From Procambarus clarkii (Eukaryota; Arthropoda; Malacostraca; Decapoda; Cambaridae), in the NCBI RefSeq assembly GCF_040958095.1, contig NC_091237.1:8421645-8485644 (forward strand): a stretch of 64,000 nucleotides of DNA, in the 5' to 3' direction. The notes under the pieces are model-generated. The model was not told the DNA's origin and made no database searches. It saw only the letters and a list, made by a program, of their open reading frames with translations. Each line of letters begins with the position of its first letter. Positions within the stretch are counted from its first letter, which is position 1. A program made the translations under genes and the position numbers. Of this stretch, positions 12,621 to 22,879 are shown piece by piece.

Positions 12621-13072
12621 TGAAAGAATTCTATCTTGTACCACGAAAAGCTATTGATCAACAGAAGCCTATGGCAGTAAGTGTTGAGAAGCCTACGACG
12701 ACAGTGAGAACAAATCCTGTTATACAACACTTGATAGACTTAAGATTAAAGCTTAAGGATTATGATTTTGCAGTCTCCCTGTTAAATTATTTTAATACAA
12801 CTGGACTTGTAAAGTGGGATGAGGAAGGGAACATTACATCACCAGTTACTGGGCTCAATATTGTAGATGACGTTATAGGCAGAATGTGCACTCCGAAATT
12901 GTTATTCCCAGAAGATAAATTGCCCATAGCCAAGTTGTTTTTTTCTTTGACCTCTACACCTAAGAATTTATTTAGAAATGTAGATGCGAAAAATCAAGTG
13001 TTTTCTCCTCCGGGTTTGAAGAGGAAGATCAAGGCTGGAGATGAAGGAGAGTCTACCTGGATACCATATTAA
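12620..13072 (+). CDS. Conserved Polinton protein of unknown function, 150 aa
   Basis: Open in both copies (32047-32499 in copy 2) with only scattered substitutions. It starts MKEFYLVPRKAI and has a charged middle (LRLKLKDYDF) and a polar, basic C-terminus with KRKIKAGDEGES. There is no signal peptide, membrane segment or catalytic motif. Its position between the small basic protein and the penton-like gene suggests a virion or assembly role (inference). The start shares its A with the preceding stop (TAATG). Its stop is followed at once by a splice-donor-like AAG|GTGAGT. Confidence 0.75.
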   Translation: MKEFYLVPRKAIDQQKPMAVSVEKPTTTVRTNPVIQHLIDLRLKLKDYDFAVSLLNYFNTTGLVKWDEEGNITSPVTGLNIVDDVIGRMCTPKLLFPEDKLPIAKLFFSLTSTPKNLFRNVDAKNQVFSPPGLKRKIKAGDEGESTWIPY

Positions 13073-13073
13073 G

Positions 13074-13115
13074 GTGAGTTTCTGTTTATTTTTATCATTT
13101 ACTATTAGTCTACAG
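13074..13115 (+). other. Putative 42-nt intron between 150-aa gene and penton gene
   Basis: The borders are AAG|GTGAGT and CTACAG|G around a T-rich interior with a possible branch site (TTACTATTA). Removal would leave the upstream TAA and the penton ATG separated by only two G residues. Sequence and length are identical at 32501-32542 in copy 2. Alternatively the acceptor may join a distant donor. A 42-nt intron would be unusually short for an arthropod. Confidence 0.45.
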
Positions 13116-13116
13116 G

Positions 13117-14022
13117 ATGGATAGTTACGTTATATATGCAGCGAGTAACTCCGATACTGATGCATTTAAAAACAATGCTCCCAATGCTTTTGAAAATAGA
13201 TTACATAATCAGCTGCCTTTAGACCCGAATAAAGCTTATGAAGTGTGCCTGAAGAATATATTCCTGCCTCCATCTTATTTCGCTGTTAAGAGGAATGACC
13301 CGGAAAGTTTTGTTTCAGTTCAACTTCTAGTGTCTAATAAAAATTTATCTGATTTGAGCACGGTGAATACATCTTTCACTTTAAAGTCGGATATTTTAGC
13401 CAGTGATAATTGCACAGAGCTAACGACTATTTTAAATAGAGAAATTTCAACTATATTTTCAAAAAGTTCATTGAGTTTTATAGGATCCCTACTTAATTAT
13501 AATTTCCCAGACCATGGGGACGTTTATATGAAATATGATTCGAGTATTAATCGAATTAAGTTTAATGCAGCATTTAGTGAGAAGTTGTTAAAATTATTTA
13601 TTACAAAAGATGGAAAATTAGTTGTTCGAATTTCTTTATCTTTCGGTCGAAATATATGTAAAGTTATTGGAGCTGAAGTAGGTAAAGCCTATGATATTTT
13701 TATTATGAATAAACTACCTAATAACAGGTTAACTGTACAAGATACATGCTATTATCATCCTAGGCCGGGAGGCCGTATAGATTTCTTGTGTGTATATTGT
13801 GATAAGGTGCAGCCCACCATGTTTGGTAATCAGATTGTAAATATCTTAGATGTTGTTTCGTTTCAAAGTAATGTAACACACAGGAAATTATATATACCTT
13901 TAAATACGACTAATATTGATGGCATCAGTACTAAATTAACAGATCAAGATGGGGAGCCTGTATATTTTGAAAAGGATGGATGTACGATTGCAGTATTACA
14001 TATTAGACCCGTTGATATATAA
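13117..14022 (+). CDS. Penton-like minor capsid protein, 301 aa
   Basis: Predicted jelly-roll protein for capsid vertices. The N-terminal pattern (YVIYAASNSDTDAFKNNAPN, then a Leu/Pro-rich segment and YEVCLKNIFLPPSYF) resembles the start of Polinton and adintovirus penton proteins. The rest is beta-rich by eye. It is intact here, while copy 2 has a 17-nt deletion. It follows the putative mini-intron, and its stop shares nucleotides with the next start (TAATG, 14020-14024). The assignment rests on pattern and gene order, not a search. Confidence 0.82.
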   Translation: MDSYVIYAASNSDTDAFKNNAPNAFENRLHNQLPLDPNKAYEVCLKNIFLPPSYFAVKRNDPESFVSVQLLVSNKNLSDLSTVNTSFTLKSDILASDNCTELTTILNREISTIFSKSSLSFIGSLLNYNFPDHGDVYMKYDSSINRIKFNAAFSEKLLKLFITKDGKLVVRISLSFGRNICKVIGAEVGKAYDIFIMNKLPNNRLTVQDTCYYHPRPGGRIDFLCVYCDKVQPTMFGNQIVNILDVVSFQSNVTHRKLYIPLNTTNIDGISTKLTDQDGEPVYFEKDGCTIAVLHIRPVDI

Positions 14023-14453
14023 TGGTAAGAGTAGAGGAAGTTTATCATTCTCTCCTGGCACGTTTAAACATGAGGGTCGGGTTTGTACCGCTGTCTGTTG
14101 ACGAGGTAGGGCGATTTATCGCACCTCGAGGGAAGAGAGGTGGAGCACTGGGCGATATTACTGTTTTTGATAGAAGACATTTAAGAGGAGGTGGAATATT
14201 AAGTTTCTTAACTGGTCTAGCTCGTAGAGCAACACCTTTCCTATTAAAAACTATTATGCCAGCAGCATTGACAATGGGACAGAATGTTTTGCAGGATATA
14301 AATGCAGGCCAAGGTACTTTGAAAGATTCAATTAGAAAACGCGGTATGGAAACATTGAAAAGTATAGATCCTAAATTGATAGCAGGTGGCCGAATAACGA
14401 AAAGACCTGCCTATATAAAGAAAATGGATAGATATAAAGACGTGTTTTCATAA
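14022..14453 (+). CDS. Small virion protein with adenain-type GG cleavage motifs (pVI/pX-like), 143 aa
   Basis: Two sites fit the adenain consensus (M/I/L)xGG|x: L54-R-G-G|G and I120-A-G-G|R. Between them lies a segment beginning GILSFLTGLARRATPFLL that looks amphipathic, and after the second site comes a basic tail. This resembles adenoviral pre-protein VI organisation, where protease cleavage frees a membrane-active helix and a C-terminal activator peptide. Function here is inference. The element's own protease is encoded downstream. It is open in copy 1; copy 2 has a stop at codon 3 but keeps both sites. The gap to the capsid start is 15 nt. Confidence 0.7.
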   Translation: MVRVEEVYHSLLARLNMRVGFVPLSVDEVGRFIAPRGKRGGALGDITVFDRRHLRGGGILSFLTGLARRATPFLLKTIMPAALTMGQNVLQDINAGQGTLKDSIRKRGMETLKSIDPKLIAGGRITKRPAYIKKMDRYKDVFS

Positions 14454-14468
14454 AACAGTACTAGTTGT

Positions 14469-16857
14469 ATGCTGGACGCAGACATGATGAGTGTAAATGC
14501 TCCTAGTGCAGCATTGCAAGTTCCTTTAGAAAATTATACAGCTGGTATAAGCGATGGTTTTCCTAAAGTTAATCCGCATAGAATGGTTGAAAGTACGATA
14601 TTTTCAAGACAGACACAGGATATTTTACCTGTGAATTCAAGTATTAACAATAAATTTAAAGATTCTTATATTGAATTCCGTATCCCAGGAGTTAAGGGAC
14701 AATTTATTGATCTTTCGAGCTTGACGCTAGAACTGATGGTTGAATTAACGGGACCTGACGGAATTACGGCTTTAGCGGATATTAAAAATGCATCAATAGT
14801 CAATGGTTTGTCCCAGACAATGTTTAAAGCTGTAACTGTTTATTTAAATGAGCAGGTGGTGGAAACTAATTCACTATTTCCATATTTATTATATGTAAAG
14901 CTAATGACAACGCTTTATGAATGTAAAGCTGAAAGATTTATAGAACTAACGTATTTCTATAATGATCTTTTTCCTTAAAAATATGATGCAGATTATTTTA
15001 AGAATGCCTCAGAAGACCTTAAATCTAGATTTGTAAAGTTAAAAACTGAGGGAGTATATTGTTGCTTTAAACTGCTATTGGACATTACAACTTTGAGCGA
15101 ATATCTTTTGGATGGAATTGATATTCGTTTGAGATTAGAACTTAACAGTGATCCGTGGGTTATAAACAGTATTGAATCTGGATACAAGTTTAACATACAA
15201 CTTGCTAGAATGTGGATTGATCGGATAACTCCATTCGCATCTGGATTAGAGGCTATTAATAGAGCTCTAGCTGAACAAAATATGCCAGTTACATATACGT
15301 TTGATAAGACACTCCATAAGACGTTCATTCTTGGTAATGGGCAGCAGAGATTAAGTATTGACCAGCCATGGGGGAGCATTATCCCAGATAAATTATTTAT
15401 TATGATGACGGATATGGAAGCAATATCCGGAGCGTATACACTTAATCCACTTTATTTCGATCACTGCGATTTATCTAATGTATATATTACACGTGATGGG
15501 ACAAACTTATTTAATATAACTTGCAAGTTCCCAAATAAATGTTCGAAACTATACTACAAGACTCAAAATACAGTAGGCTTTAACGCTTGTAATACCTTGA
15601 CATATAATTCATTTATTGTGGGAACCGACCTGTGAGATTTATATATATTTAATTTATATGAATTTATGTAGAATTTATATTTACGTTAATTTATATACTT
15701 CGATAGCAATTTGTATGATGTTAAGTGGACTGTATTTCTGCAATAATGTCATAATCTCACAAATCGATCCTTTACACATTAGGGGGGGTTTATATTAAAT
15801 TTTTATATATATGGAGCCAATCAAACTACAGTATTAACTACACATTGTTAAACATTGAAGAGGTTCCTTATCTTATTGTACAGCAGGCCTTAGTCCACCA
15901 GGTATAACCAGGATGTAGACACCAAATTATCCTCTTTGAGGTAGCTTCCATCACCCAGTAACTGGCACACAAAGCATGCTTCCTCGTCTTGACCTGTCAA
16001 AAGGGCGCTAGCTATGAAGCCAGAATCCTAATATATGACAGCTATATCAGAGAAAACACTGTACAAGGAACCATAAAGACCTAGGCTTAATTACCTTGTT
16101 TGAGTCGATCATTTGTGATCTAACCGGCCCACCCAATATCTACTGACATTAATGGCCATAAATGAAAGAAAAACGGGTTTCGGAAAGACACTTCCCTTGA
16201 GATTGATGACAGCGTGTTGATGATGGCAGATCACTACTCTGATCTTCCATAACACTTCGTCCAAGAGAATTTATAGGAGCCGTATTTGCTCCACGACTCT
16301 GGTACAATAACAATGGCTGACCACTCCCTCCTCCCTGACGCTACTGGTCTACATTGTCCAGATGACAGTAAGTGATAGAAGGGTCACATTTACTCTATTT
16401 TAATTCTGATAATTAAGTTAATTTATATGAGATGTTTTTTATGATGGTAAAGTCCAAAAACTAATGTATTTAAGAATAATTCCCACCATAATAGGTGGTG
16501 AATTTATAATAGTATGTGGTAATGATATCCCGTTTTCTATAGACGGGAATTCCACTACAAGTTACATTTTCAATGGGTTAACTTGTTTAAACAACACAGC
16601 AATATTATCTGTCTGTATGATATTAAATGGTGTCGGATTTTCTGACATTTATAAAAGGAAGAACGTTACTGGCATTTAGACTAACGCCTGAGGAATTGAG
16701 AGATACCCTTCCTATAGAGGCTTCGGGAAACCTGAGAATTACATTAGAATTTGCTGTTCCAGTGAAATCAAATAAAGTTATTATTTTATTCGGAAATACA
16801 ACGGGAGTATTGAGAATTTATTCCGATAGGCGAGTTGTGTGTGATACAAGAGCATGA
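14469..16857 (+). pseudogene. Major capsid protein (double jelly-roll), broken (copy 1)
   Basis: Principal shell protein expected to form pseudo-hexameric capsomers. The uninterrupted length would be about 450 aa, reasonable for Polinton capsids. Recognisable parts include MLDADMMSVNAPSAALQVPL at the start and YIEFRIPGVKGQFIDLSSL in the first barrel. Lesions are a stop at 14976-14978 (Glu codon in copy 2) and a 1031-bp TG...CA insertion at 15617-16647 flanked by TTTAT. The reading frame resumes after the insertion and ends in ATGA, overlapping the protease start. Family assignment comes from gene order and N-terminal pattern. Confidence 0.88.
15617..16647. mobile_element. Solo-LTR-like insertion inside the capsid gene
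   Basis: A 1031-bp segment starts TGTGGGAACC, ends TTTTCTGACA and is flanked on both sides by TTTAT, the 5-bp duplication usual for LTR retrotransposons. Polinton copy 2 lacks it and has a single TTTAT at 35035-35039, so the insertion post-dates the split of the two copies. It has no coding capacity. An AT-rich piece (around GATAGCAATTTGTATGATG) weakly resembles 39340-39400. A solo LTR, possibly BEL/Pao or Gypsy, is the best reading. Confidence 0.75.
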
Positions 16858-17447
16858 ACTGCAAACAAATTAATACGGCATTGAACAATATGAAGGGTAG
16901 TAAAGTTAAATATATTGGATGCTATTTAGCGACGGATATATATAGAATAATGAAGCAAATACGGGATAGGCCGATTATGTTTATAATAAATACCTTAGGA
17001 AGAGACTCTAAGGAAGTAATGGGCCACTGGATTGCTGTATATAAATCTAAACGAAAAATAGTTATACTAGATTCATATGGAATAAATGTGTATTCGCCCT
17101 ACATTTCGGAGTGTTTAAATTATTATAAAGACTGTGATGTATACACGTTTACAGAGCGACTTCAGAGTTTAAATACATACGTATGCGGATAATATGCGAT
17201 GTTTTTCTGTTACCATCTTTCAAACAAGGATCTAAAAACTGCATTAAAGCTATTTGAAACTAGTTTTACTTACGGAGATTATATGCAGAATGATAGGAAC
17301 GTAATGAGGCTATCTTATGCTTTATTTAAAAATATGCCGAGCTGCTATGAAACGCTGTGTTATGATAAGAGCGATATTTGTTGGAAAGTGCTTGGAGATG
17401 ACTGGCTGAATGAGGCTATAACAAAATTATCTAACGGAAAATGGTGA
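16854..17447 (+). pseudogene. Adenain-like cysteine protease with one internal stop (copy 1)
   Basis: C5/Ulp1-like protease predicted to mature capsid precursors. Residues in the expected order are His58 (GHWIAVY), Asp73 (ILDSYG), Gln104 (RLQSLN) and Cys111 (YVCG). Codon 113 (17190-17192) is a stop where copy 2 has Leu, directly after the catalytic Cys; the frame is otherwise open to 17447 (197 codons). Its ATG overlaps the capsid stop as ATGA. Near its end, a GTGAGT donor at 17444 and an acceptor at 17531 would splice the last Trp codon into a stop. Confidence 0.9.
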
Positions 17448-17531
17448 GTACATTTGTTTCGAGGTTTTATGTGTCTGATAAATATTGTACATGTGTAAAC
17501 GCTATCTGAAACTGTTATTCTTTATTTACAG
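17444..17531 (+). other. Putative intron at the protease stop (copy 1)
   Basis: ATG|GTGAGT ... TTTACAG|A borders an 88-nt segment. Splicing would form TGA across the junction, dropping only the terminal Trp. The same borders and length occur at 35832-35919 in copy 2. AATAAA-type signals lie downstream in the right terminal repeat (about 17645-17675), so this may be a terminal intron aiding mRNA export. Confidence 0.45.
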
Positions 17532-17610
17532 AGATGAGGAGTGAATAGGACGGATATTATACAAGCGGATTGAGGAGTGAGCTTCTTAGAACTTCGGGCT
17601 AAATGAGTCG

Positions 17611-18533
17611 TTTATTATAAATTGGGTAAACTAAGAATTAGATGACTAAATAAATTATAAATAAATAAATATGTTTTATTAACGCCTAATGTATATATAT
17701 ATATATATATATAAATTATTACGGTGGCGAACGCTGACAATGACTGGTAGATGTCAGGGCAGGTAATCAGGTGATGATTGCCTCGGGCAGATAGCCTGGG
17801 GCAGGTAGCTGGTGCCAGCTTAAATAGTCTCGGAGGTAGTTTCAGTAATAAAGGTTACATTGAGATGCCTCGGTTGATTTGTGTAAAACTGACTGGTTAA
17901 TGAAAAAAGGAATAAAACATTACGATGTCAGAAAAATAGGAAGAGAGAATAATATGAAGAGGAGAGAGGGTGGAGGGACGGTCCAGATATTATGGAGAAG
18001 ATAAGATAAAATAAGATAAGAGGTGACCTGCATGCGGCGTCTGGCTGACCGGCTAAAGTAAACACAGGTGACGCGAGAGATTGTGAGGTAAGGGGGGGGG
18101 GGAGGGAGGGGTGTGATGGGGTGTGATGTAGGGGCAGGAGATGAAGGGGGATACCCCCAAGCGCTACACGTGATATTTGACCTCAAAACCCCGAAACGCC
18201 ACAGGTAACTTTTTCCGAAGTTGAAAGCAGGCAAAACATGTCCGTAGAGTTCACCTGGAAATGCTGTGACACAAACATGATATTTTCTAAAAATTTTCTT
18301 TAAGATTTTCCTACTTATTTTCCTCATAAGAACGCTTAACAAACCTCTAAAATCTCAGAAAAATTTTTCCTCATAAGAATTCCTTAATTCCAAATCTGTG
18401 ACTCCCCAAATTAGCCTGAAAACCCCCAAGCGCTACACGTGATATTTTAAATTTACCTGAAAACCCCCAAGCGCCACAGGTAACTTTTTCCCCCAGAAAA
18501 AAAAGTTACCTGTGGCGCTTACCCCCTACTACT
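17611..18533 (-). repeat. Right terminal inverted repeat, Polinton copy 1
   Basis: Reverse complement of 4328-5232 with scattered differences and a longer TA run near 17693-17712. Its inner edge holds several AATAAA-like signals that could end the late transcript. It ends CTACTACT at 18533, followed by GACGTC. Confidence 0.92.
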
Positions 18534-18539
18534 GACGTC
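18534..18539. repeat. Target-site duplication, Polinton copy 1 (right)
   Basis: GACGTC, identical to 4322-4327. Confidence 0.95.
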
Positions 18540-19860
18540 TGCGAGTCTGACTGGTAGATGAGCAGTGTTTCTGTGACTCGGTCACATCTACTGAGACACT
18601 GAAAGGAAGACATCGTTTCTAGATAAAGGAGGTAACATCTTGTGGAATTAAAGTGTATATACAGTGACCGGATCAATTACCACTGGTTGGACCAGAGTTG
18701 GAATACCTGAACTTTTGGGATTGACACGGAGAGGACGCGATTACTCCACGACACCTGAGGCCTTGCAACACGCTACTGGATTGCCGAGGAGCGACCTGGA
18801 GCCGTGAGAACTTCACACAATCGAAGGGCAGGTGTAGTGGACAGGAATGTTTAAGGTAGATAATTTTTACCTTCCCATTACCCCTTGCTGATTCGGCTAG
18901 TTAGGCCAGCAAATATATATATATATGATATCAGTATATTTATTATTACATTAGTGTTAGAATAGGCAGCAGGGCAGCTAATATTTACGACTGTTCAAGA
19001 AGACAGTGTGTGGACGAAGTGGCAGTAGGGGAGGAGGAGGTCGACGTCGAAGAAGTGGCCCCGCCTCCCTTGAGAAGGTGTGACGTGTGAGACCCCCATT
19101 TAAATCTGTCCAGCTGACGCAGTTGCCGGAGGTCGTGAAAGAAGAGCTGCCGATGATCTCCATAATATTTATTATATATATCTATTCATGTACCACTACT
19201 ATATCTATATATATGTGTTCAGGTAACTTTTCGTTAATAAATGTCATATATTTTTACTGATATCTTTGATTGTGCCTCCATATTATCTCTACGAGCATAC
19301 TCGAGTGATATTGTAACCCACCTATTGAAGAGTAAGTTTTTATATGGAACTTTCTTAGTGGCTGGCAGTGTTAAAGCAACATAGACATTTATAGAAGCGT
19401 ACCCTAGTACTGTTTCAATGCCGTAAGTGCAGCAATACTTTTTCTATCAGGCAACAAAGTGCATAACTACTGAACTGCACTGCTGGGGTGCAGATACATT
19501 AACCCAGCTGGCGACCTTGTGAGAGTGAAGAAACACAGGTGTGGAAGAGAGACCTGTGGCCCTTTTGTTATGACGGGCAAGACTCAGAGGTAGTGCTGTT
19601 CAAGGTAATCTTGAGTCTTCCTTCACTCCTCCATGGGGGCAAGACCGAAATTGCTGGTAGCAGTTCCTCTCGTGGTTAACTGAAGGGCTCCCAGGGAGAA
19701 TCAGTGACACCCAGGTGGTGGGAGCATAGACCTGCGGTGGTGGGCATTACATGGTCCTCACTTCTGGGACCAAATAACTCTGGTGAGTTACGTGAGTCAG
19801 AGAGACTGACTATTCTTTCTCTTGAACCCCTAGAAGCCCCCTTGGCTAGCCCAGCTCACA
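18540..19860. other. Unclassified right flank of Polinton copy 1
   Basis: No open frame with a recognisable domain. Short TA runs occur near 18905-18930 and 19170-19215, and an AATAAA lies near 19235. The composition resembles LTR or retroelement leader DNA continuing the left flank at 3881-4321, but this could not be proved. Confidence 0.3.
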
Positions 19861-19864
19861 CCTT

Positions 19865-20480
19865 GTAACAACACCCATCCCTAGTCTCCTCCACACTGTA
19901 CCCTAGTCTCCTCTACCCCCACTCCTAGTCTCCTCCACACTCACTCCTATGCTCACACCACACCCACTCATAGTCTCCTCAACACACAATCCTAGTCTAC
20001 TCCACACTCACTCCTAATCTCCTCTACACCCGCTCCCAGTCTCCTCTGCATCCACTCCTAGTATCCTATACACCCACTCCCAGTCTCCTCTACCCCCCAC
20101 TCCTAGTATCCTCTACACCCGCTTCTAGTCTCCTCTACCCCCCACTCCTAGTCTCCTCTACACCCACTCCTAGTCTCATCCACAATTACTTCTAGTCTCC
20201 TCTACACTCACTCCTAGTCTCCTCAACAATTATTTCTAGTCTCCTCCACACCCACTCCAAGTCTCCTCAACAATTATTTCTAGTCTCCTCCACATCCACT
20301 CCTAGTCTCCTCCACACTCACTCCTAATCTCATCTACACCCGCTTCCAGTCTCCTCTGCATCCACTCCTAGTCTCCTCCACACCCACTCCTATACATCCA
20401 CTTCTAGTCTCCTCCACACCACTCCTAGTATCCTCCACAATCACTCCTAGTCTCCACCACACTCACTCTTAGTCTCATCT
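19865..20480 (+). repeat. Minisatellite, 22-bp unit (degenerate array)
   Basis: About 25-30 degenerate units containing CACTCCTAGTCTCCTC. It directly precedes copy C of the ~2-kb dispersed repeat, and a cleaner array of the same unit directly follows that copy. Confidence 0.85.
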
Positions 20481-20489
20481 GCACTCTTA

Positions 20490-22391
20490 CTTCAGGGAAT
20501 ATGAGCTGGTTGGGAATTTAAACCCAAAAGGGAGCTCTGGGCGTTGCACCAGACTGTTACTGCCGTACAGGCGGACAGAGTCCCCAACAACTCCCTGTAT
20601 GAACAACAGCCGACCTTGGCAGCCACACTCCCACCACCGTCGGTCGAAAAGCAATGGACCCTGTGGTGCTTGCAATTTACCTAGATCACCGTGTATGCAT
20701 CTTGATATTTAGGAGGGGTTCAGCATCACCAATTTAGGGATGCGGCTCCAAAACTGACCTCATTGTCTTGTGAACACTCCCTACTCGAGCCGCCGTGGCT
20801 CCCCACTCTCTTCTTGTTTGGAATGATTTCCTGAATCCCCTTTTTTGTGAATTAGTGTCTACTGTCACCCAGTCCACAGCCTCTCTCTCTCGCATTCTGG
20901 GACAACTCACCAGGAAAAGAGTATAAACGAGTTAACAAATAAAACATTTAATACATAGAAACGTACATAATGAAAGACATATTATATACAATATTACAGT
21001 GTAACACTCTTAAGTTGCTACAACTCAGTAACTCTCCAATATCATATTCTGGCTTCACCAACTATCCATATCAGGCGGCTGCACAACTCTTGACTCACCA
21101 CTTACTAAACCCTATCTGCTTGGGGCTGAAATACCTAGCACAACAATAATGCATTTTCAACCATGAAAGTATATTAAACTGCATGGGGGGCTGAAATACC
21201 TAGAACGTCTACATAAGTATCCCCCAACAAAAAAAGAAATCATTCTCTCACCTTACACTGCGTCTTACATGCCAATAAGCATTCAAGCACTTCCCCTTTT
21301 ACAATAATGTGTCCATAAAGAGTCTCTGTTTTGCACCTAGAGGCCAATGTATCAATGCATATATTTATATCCTCCAAAATATCAGGAAAAGCACTTTTGC
21401 AGTTCTCCCAATCTGCTGCACAACGAAGTCCAACTCCAAAATCAGTGACGCTTCTCCACTGGTTCCACAAAGAAACATGTAGCTCTCCTACACTGCTTGC
21501 AGTTCAGCTCCTCACTATGGAGCTCTGCTCTACCTCAGAAATCAGCATACACTTCTTCCTCTCCAGCCACGCAGTTCCTCCATTAACTGCTTCTTCAGCC
21601 TCAAAGTTCCCCCATTGACGTCTTCCCACACAAATCGCAGGAATCTGTGACATGGGGCGCTCACGCCCTGGCACTCAACATGGGGCTCACATAGGCTGCC
21701 CATAAAAATCGCTATAGGATTGCTTCACAAGGCTTCCTCCAATCCTGACTTGAGTAAACGGAGTCGCCAAGCACGCTCCACACAGAAACACTTGCTTACT
21801 TCCTTCCTCTTGAAGGAGAATACAATTAGAGTTCCACAAAGACGCGACCAACACACTCTTCCAGGCCGTCTCTAATATATCCAAATCACAGAAAAATGGT
21901 GTACTATGTCCCCAACAACTTCCTCACACTTGGGTTACAGAGGCACATAATGGGCTCAGGGACTGTGGGGTTCAGTCCCTGAGCCCATTATGTGCCTCTG
22001 TAACCCTTTCCACTACCGCTCACAAGGTGGGTATGGGGTGCATAATAAATGAACTAAACTAACTAACTTGCAAACAAGTAGCCTTCACTTCACTGCTAAC
22101 ACAGGGCACTATATTCTTACATCTTCCAAGTTATCAACAAAGTACGACCATCTCTGACGACTGCTGTGACTCAAGTAACGTCATGACGTCTAGCTAGCGT
22201 CACGTCACGTCACCCAAAATATCGAGATGTCATTCCATGTCACTTAAATTAGAAGCTCATTATCAGCTCTTATTCTTAAATTACTCATTTACGTTTATTA
22301 TATATTTTCCTCCTCCGACTTAATTTCTGGTCCGGAACGCAGAATAACTCACTGGGAAGATTCGTTCCACCAGGCTACATGGGGTCATAAC
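20490..22391 (+). repeat. Dispersed ~2-kb repeat, copy C
   Basis: The most complete copy in the window. It starts near ATGAGCTGGTTGGGAATTTA and ends near CATGGGGTCATAACA, with the 22-bp minisatellite on both sides. It is collinear with 1950-3880 and with the split copy at 46095-49895. The ATAACA end would fit an LTR terminus; a matching TGTTAT start is seen only in copy D (near 46083). No protein domain was found. Confidence 0.55.
21932..22006. repeat. Hairpin with 33-bp perfect arms
   Basis: The arm beginning GGGTTACAGAGGCACATAAT and its exact complement are separated by about 9 nt. It is followed by a GTATGGGGTGCATAATAAAT segment (to about 22075). It probably arose by inverted duplication of a short SINE-like repeat inside copy C of the dispersed repeat; copies A, B and D lack it. 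Confidence 0.8.
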
Positions 22392-22760
22392 AACACCCAC
22401 TCCTAGTCTCCCCTACACCCACTCCTAGTCTCCTCTACACCCACTCCTAGTCTCCTCCACACTCACTCCTAGTCTCCTCCACACCCACTCCTAGTCTTCT
22501 CCACACCCACTCCTAGTCTCCTCCACACTCACTCCTAGTCTCCTCCACACCCACTCCTAGTCTCCTCCACACCCACTCCTAGTCTCCTCCACACCCACTC
22601 CTAGTCTCCTCCACACCCACTCCTAGTCTCCTCCACACCCACTCCTAGTCTTCTCCACACCCATTCCTAATCTCCTCCACACCCATTCCTAATCTCCTCC
22701 ACACCCACTCCTAGTCTCCTCCACACCCACTCCTAGTCTCCTCTACACCCACTCCTTTTC
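22391..22760 (+). repeat. Minisatellite, 22-bp unit (regular array)
   Basis: About 16-17 nearly identical units of the form CACCCACTCCTAGTCTCCTC. It is much more homogeneous than the array at 19865-20480, implying recent expansion. Confidence 0.9.
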
Positions 22761-22879
22761 TCCTAAATATATTTATGGTTCTTGCACACTAAACATCAAA
22801 TTGAACACAAAACAATGGATGTTAATTGGATAAGTTCAGATATGGTTAATATCTGATAATAAATAATGCTGGATAATAT

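Larger units (their letters stand above)
4328..18533 (+). mobile_element. Maverick/Polinton (adintovirus-like) element, copy 1
   Basis: A 14.2-kb element with AG...CT ends, terminal inverted repeats of about 0.9 kb and a perfect 6-bp target duplication. It encodes protein-primed PolB, packaging ATPase, DDE integrase, penton-like and major capsid proteins and adenain-like protease, the defining Polinton set. All nine genes lie on the + strand. PolB, integrase, capsid and protease are broken; the ATPase, both small proteins, penton-like protein and GG-site protein are open. A separate 1031-bp insertion interrupts the capsid gene. It is about 0.9 kb longer than copy 2, mostly because of that insertion. 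Confidence 0.97.

Noticed and set aside
22391..22760. Regular short repeats resembling a CRISPR array
   Set aside because: The units are contiguous with no unique spacers, and the setting is eukaryotic.
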